A stretch of 21,007 nucleotides of DNA from a virus, in IMG/VR virus record IMGVR_UViG_3300045994_000058, positions 1-21,007 of that record; one strand, given 5' to 3'. Numbering within the stretch: the first letter of the stretch is position 1; each line of letters starts with the position of its first letter. This document shows positions 19,078-21,007 of the stretch, in pieces. A program made the translations under genes and the position numbers. Under the pieces are notes generated by a model. That model made no database searches, was not told where the DNA came from, and saw only the letters and a program-made list of their open reading frames with translations.

Positions 19078-20151
19078 ATGACTAAACATAAATTCCCATA
19101 TAATTGGACACTAGAAGATTCTAAATTTACTAAAGATAAAGGTACTGTATTTTCTTGTTTTGCTTGTGGTGGTGGTTCTACTATGGGATATAAATTAGCA
19201 GGATTTGATGTTATTGGATGTAATGAAATTGATCCTAGAATGGCAGAAATATATAAAGAAAATCATAATCCAAAATATTTATATATCGAACCCATTCAAA
19301 CATTTAAACTTAGAGAAGATTTACCTGAAGAATTATATAATTTAGACATATTAGATGGATCGCCACCCTGTTCGAATTTCTCTATGGTAGGTAATAGGGA
19401 GAAAGATTGGGGGAAACTTAAGAAATTTGCTGAAGGTCAAGCTACTCAAGTATTAGATACTCTATTTTTTGATTTTATAGATTTAGCTAAAAATCTACAA
19501 CCAAAAGTTGTTATTGCAGAAAATGTAAAAGGTTTGTTGTTAGGTAATGCTAAATCTTATGTTGATAAAATATTAATTGAATTTGATAAAGCAGGATATT
19601 ATGTTCAATATAAATTATTAGATGCTTCTGATATGGGAGTTCCTCAACGCAGAGAAAGAGTATTTTTTATTGCATTCCGGAAAGATCTAGCTAAAGACTT
19701 TTTAGTGCAATTAAACTTATTTGATGAGATTCCTTTATTAACATTAGATTTTAATGAGCCTAAAATATTATTTAATGAAATTAAAAATAATTTACCTAGA
19801 ACATCTTTATCTACCAAATATATTGAATATTGGGAATGGTGTATTAAAAACGATAAGGCATGTTTAGCATCATATTCCGAATTCAAGTACAATAAAAGAC
19901 TTGCATTTAGTTATCAGATAGTATATAATGATACAGTATGTTATACTTTAACATCAAGTAAATCTCTTATTGTAGAAACTGGACCAGGATTTATAAATGA
20001 CTTAGAAATAAAATTAGTATCATCATTCCCCACAGATTATAATTTCTTATCAAGAAACGTACAATATGTTTGTGGGATGTCTGTACCACCAGTTATGGTT
20101 GCTAATATTGCAACTAATATATACCAACAATGGTTAAGTAAACTTAAATAG
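19078..20151 (+). CDS. DNA (cytosine-5) methyltransferase
   Basis: 357 residues of the C5-MTase family with motifs in canonical order: I FACGGGSTMG (28-37) for SAM, IV DGSPPCSNFS with catalytic Cys 98, VI AENVKG (147-152), VIII PQRRERVFFIAF (189-200), a short target-recognition region, and X near 330 (CGMSVPPVMVANIATNI). All key residues are present, so it should be active; the target sequence cannot be read. It is unaccompanied by a restriction gene, so host-restriction evasion or DNA marking is likely. It is 2 nt downstream of polymerase piece D and in the same direction. A GIY-YIG gene follows after one further gene. Confidence 0.93.
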   Translation: MTKHKFPYNWTLEDSKFTKDKGTVFSCFACGGGSTMGYKLAGFDVIGCNEIDPRMAEIYKENHNPKYLYIEPIQTFKLREDLPEELYNLDILDGSPPCSNFSMVGNREKDWGKLKKFAEGQATQVLDTLFFDFIDLAKNLQPKVVIAENVKGLLLGNAKSYVDKILIEFDKAGYYVQYKLLDASDMGVPQRRERVFFIAFRKDLAKDFLVQLNLFDEIPLLTLDFNEPKILFNEIKNNLPRTSLSTKYIEYWEWCIKNDKACLASYSEFKYNKRLAFSYQIVYNDTVCYTLTSSKSLIVETGPGFINDLEIKLVSSFPTDYNFLSRNVQYVCGMSVPPVMVANIATNIYQQWLSKLK

Positions 20152-20160
20152 GAAAATATA

Positions 20161-20508
20161 ATGACAAAAGAAAATGATTGTGTAAATGATTGTGACAAAA
20201 TTGAAAACTTCGCAATGTTCAATAGTCCAACAGTAGCTATTACTTTGTTAAAACATGAATGTGTAGATAATGGTGTGATGTATAATGTTTGTCTTGATTA
20301 TATTTTATCAGATGATCCATTACAAGTAATTTCTCATACTACAGATCTATATTCTAATTATCCATTAGAGCTTATCGCAGAAGCATCTGTAATTGGATCT
20401 ATGTATAATAATTTGTTGGATAATGTTAGAGTTATTGATCTAGAAACTGGTGAAGAATCTGATGAAGTCTATTCTCTTGATGAAGTTCTTGAAGATTGGG
20501 ATCTTTAA
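20161..20508 (+). CDS. Hypothetical acidic protein, 115 aa
   Basis: Not recognised. A strongly acidic protein, with an Asp/Glu-rich C-terminus (LETGEESDEVYSLDEVLEDW) and a helical centre (LELIAEASVIGSMYNNLLDNV); no membrane segment or metal site. AGGAAA 7 nt before the ATG and 9 nt after the methyltransferase support co-expression. Its stop overlaps the antisense endonuclease stop by 4 nt (TTAA), the same arrangement as at 191-194. Confidence 0.65.
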   Translation: MTKENDCVNDCDKIENFAMFNSPTVAITLLKHECVDNGVMYNVCLDYILSDDPLQVISHTTDLYSNYPLELIAEASVIGSMYNNLLDNVRVIDLETGEESDEVYSLDEVLEDWDL

Positions 20509-21007
20509 TCTATATTATATAATAGATATAATTGTATAATTAGTAACCATAAATATTTACAATTATTGAAATGGTATCTTAGCATATTACATTTTCCTGT
20601 TGTATTGCAATATGGACACGTTGTTGATGGTGTTTTTGATTTAGTATAAGACATCTTCTTTTTGGATTCTATTGTTTGTGTTTTACCAAACATACCATTT
20701 CTAGATCCTTGGGATGCTTTTGTTATATTTAATCTACCTTGTTCGGATTTTTTATGGCCTAAATCTGAACCACCATCTAAACCATTTTCTACTTTTAGAT
20801 TAGCCCAACCTTTAGAATTAACTATATCCCAATGTTCGGATATTAATAATGCATACTCTGATATCAATAATTTATTAGTAAATGGTTCAGATATCCATAT
20901 TGTATTAATATATTCTATACCATATTTTTTAATATAGCGTTTCCAATATTTACCAGATCCCATATAGGATGTTGGATCTTTAATTGTTTTACCAAAATAT
21001 TTCATCC
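20505..21007 (-). CDS. GIY-YIG homing endonuclease, N-terminus outside window
   Basis: At least 167 residues on the minus strand; the frame is open to the window end and lacks its GIY half. Visible parts are KYFGKTIKDPTSYMGSGKYW (YIG side), KRYIKKYG, a Glu in SEYALLISEH, ENGLDGGSD, then the NUMOD3-type GMFGKTQTIESKKKM and a terminal zinc knuckle CPYCNTTGKCNMLRYHFNNC. It is a close relative of the gene at 14600 and is about half its length, ending soon after the zinc knuckle with a hydrophobic tail (LWLLIIQLYLLYNID) that looks like a read-through into foreign sequence. Whether it has the MSSKNIYT module cannot be seen. Confidence 0.85.
   Translation of the reverse strand, partial: MKYFGKTIKDPTSYMGSGKYWKRYIKKYGIEYINTIWISEPFTNKLLISEYALLISEHWDIVNSKGWANLKVENGLDGGSDLGHKKSEQGRLNITKASQGSRNGMFGKTQTIESKKKMSYTKSKTPSTTCPYCNTTGKCNMLRYHFNNCKYLWLLIIQLYLLYNID

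Noticed and set aside
1-21007. CRISPR array, insertion sequence, or toxin-antitoxin pair
   Set aside because: No regularly spaced direct repeats, no transposase motif with terminal repeats, and no recognisable toxin-antitoxin pair were found by reading both strands.

Overview
The window is strongly AT-rich phage DNA from a T4-like (Straboviridae/Kyanoviridae-type) myovirus. The diagnostic block is the T4 replication order 45 (sliding clamp) - 44 - 62 (clamp loader) - regA - 43 (DNA polymerase), with a DsbA-like protein, dCMP deaminase, a gp1-like dNMP kinase and a tRNA cluster. Small heat-shock protein Hsp20 and several small conserved genes recall T4-like phages of aquatic bacteria and cyanobacteria. 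The host cannot be named from the sequence. Two promoter classes are visible: sigma70-like TTGACA-N16/17-TATAMT boxes before many genes, and T4-late-type TATAAATA boxes.

Layout. 1-1192: end of a glycosyltransferase-like gene and an antisense HNH homing endonuclease gene (HEG). 1282-3825: von Willebrand A protein, a dNMP kinase fused to a LAGLIDADG endonuclease, a small gene and a frameshifted zinc ribbon. 3829-4531: a small gene and a frameshifted HNH endonuclease. 4535-6033: a tRNA inside a 26-bp perfect inverted repeat, a degenerate tRNA-like gene, the sliding clamp, a small membrane protein and tRNAs Asn, Pro and Glu. 6142-9981: DsbA-like protein, a small conserved protein, gp44, gp62, RegA, an Ala-rich protein and Hsp20. 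10054-11881: terminator, promoter and a nucleotide-metabolism/small-gene operon. 11878-19075: the DNA polymerase in pieces. 19078-21007: cytosine-C5 methyltransferase, a hypothetical gene and a further antisense GIY-YIG HEG cut by the window end.

The centrepiece is gene 43, broken in four ways. Piece A (Exo I and II) is separated from piece B (Exo III and motif A) by an antisense GIY-YIG HEG. Piece B is separated from piece C (motifs B and C) by a second antisense GIY-YIG HEG. Piece C is interrupted inside motif B by an ORF-less group I intron of about 263 nt, and it ends in a 104-aa N-intein. Piece D starts with a 35-aa C-intein followed by the thumb region and a clamp-binding-like tail. A free-standing HNH HEG gene lies between the intein halves and overlaps both. 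After RNA splicing and protein trans-splicing the enzyme would be three chains (329, 220 and 363 aa, about 912 in total, close to the roughly 900 of T4 gp43). Both active sites would be built from more than one polypeptide.

Three antisense HEGs of two unrelated nuclease families share one 5' module: a TATAAATA late promoter, an oppositely directed sigma70-type promoter 11-12 bp behind it that feeds the downstream sense gene, a leader hairpin of identical geometry, and nearly identical first eight codons. The module seems to let an HEG insert in a gene while supplying the severed 3' part with its own promoter, RBS and start codon. Seven endonuclease genes or domains of three families (HNH, GIY-YIG, LAGLIDADG) lie in 21 kb.
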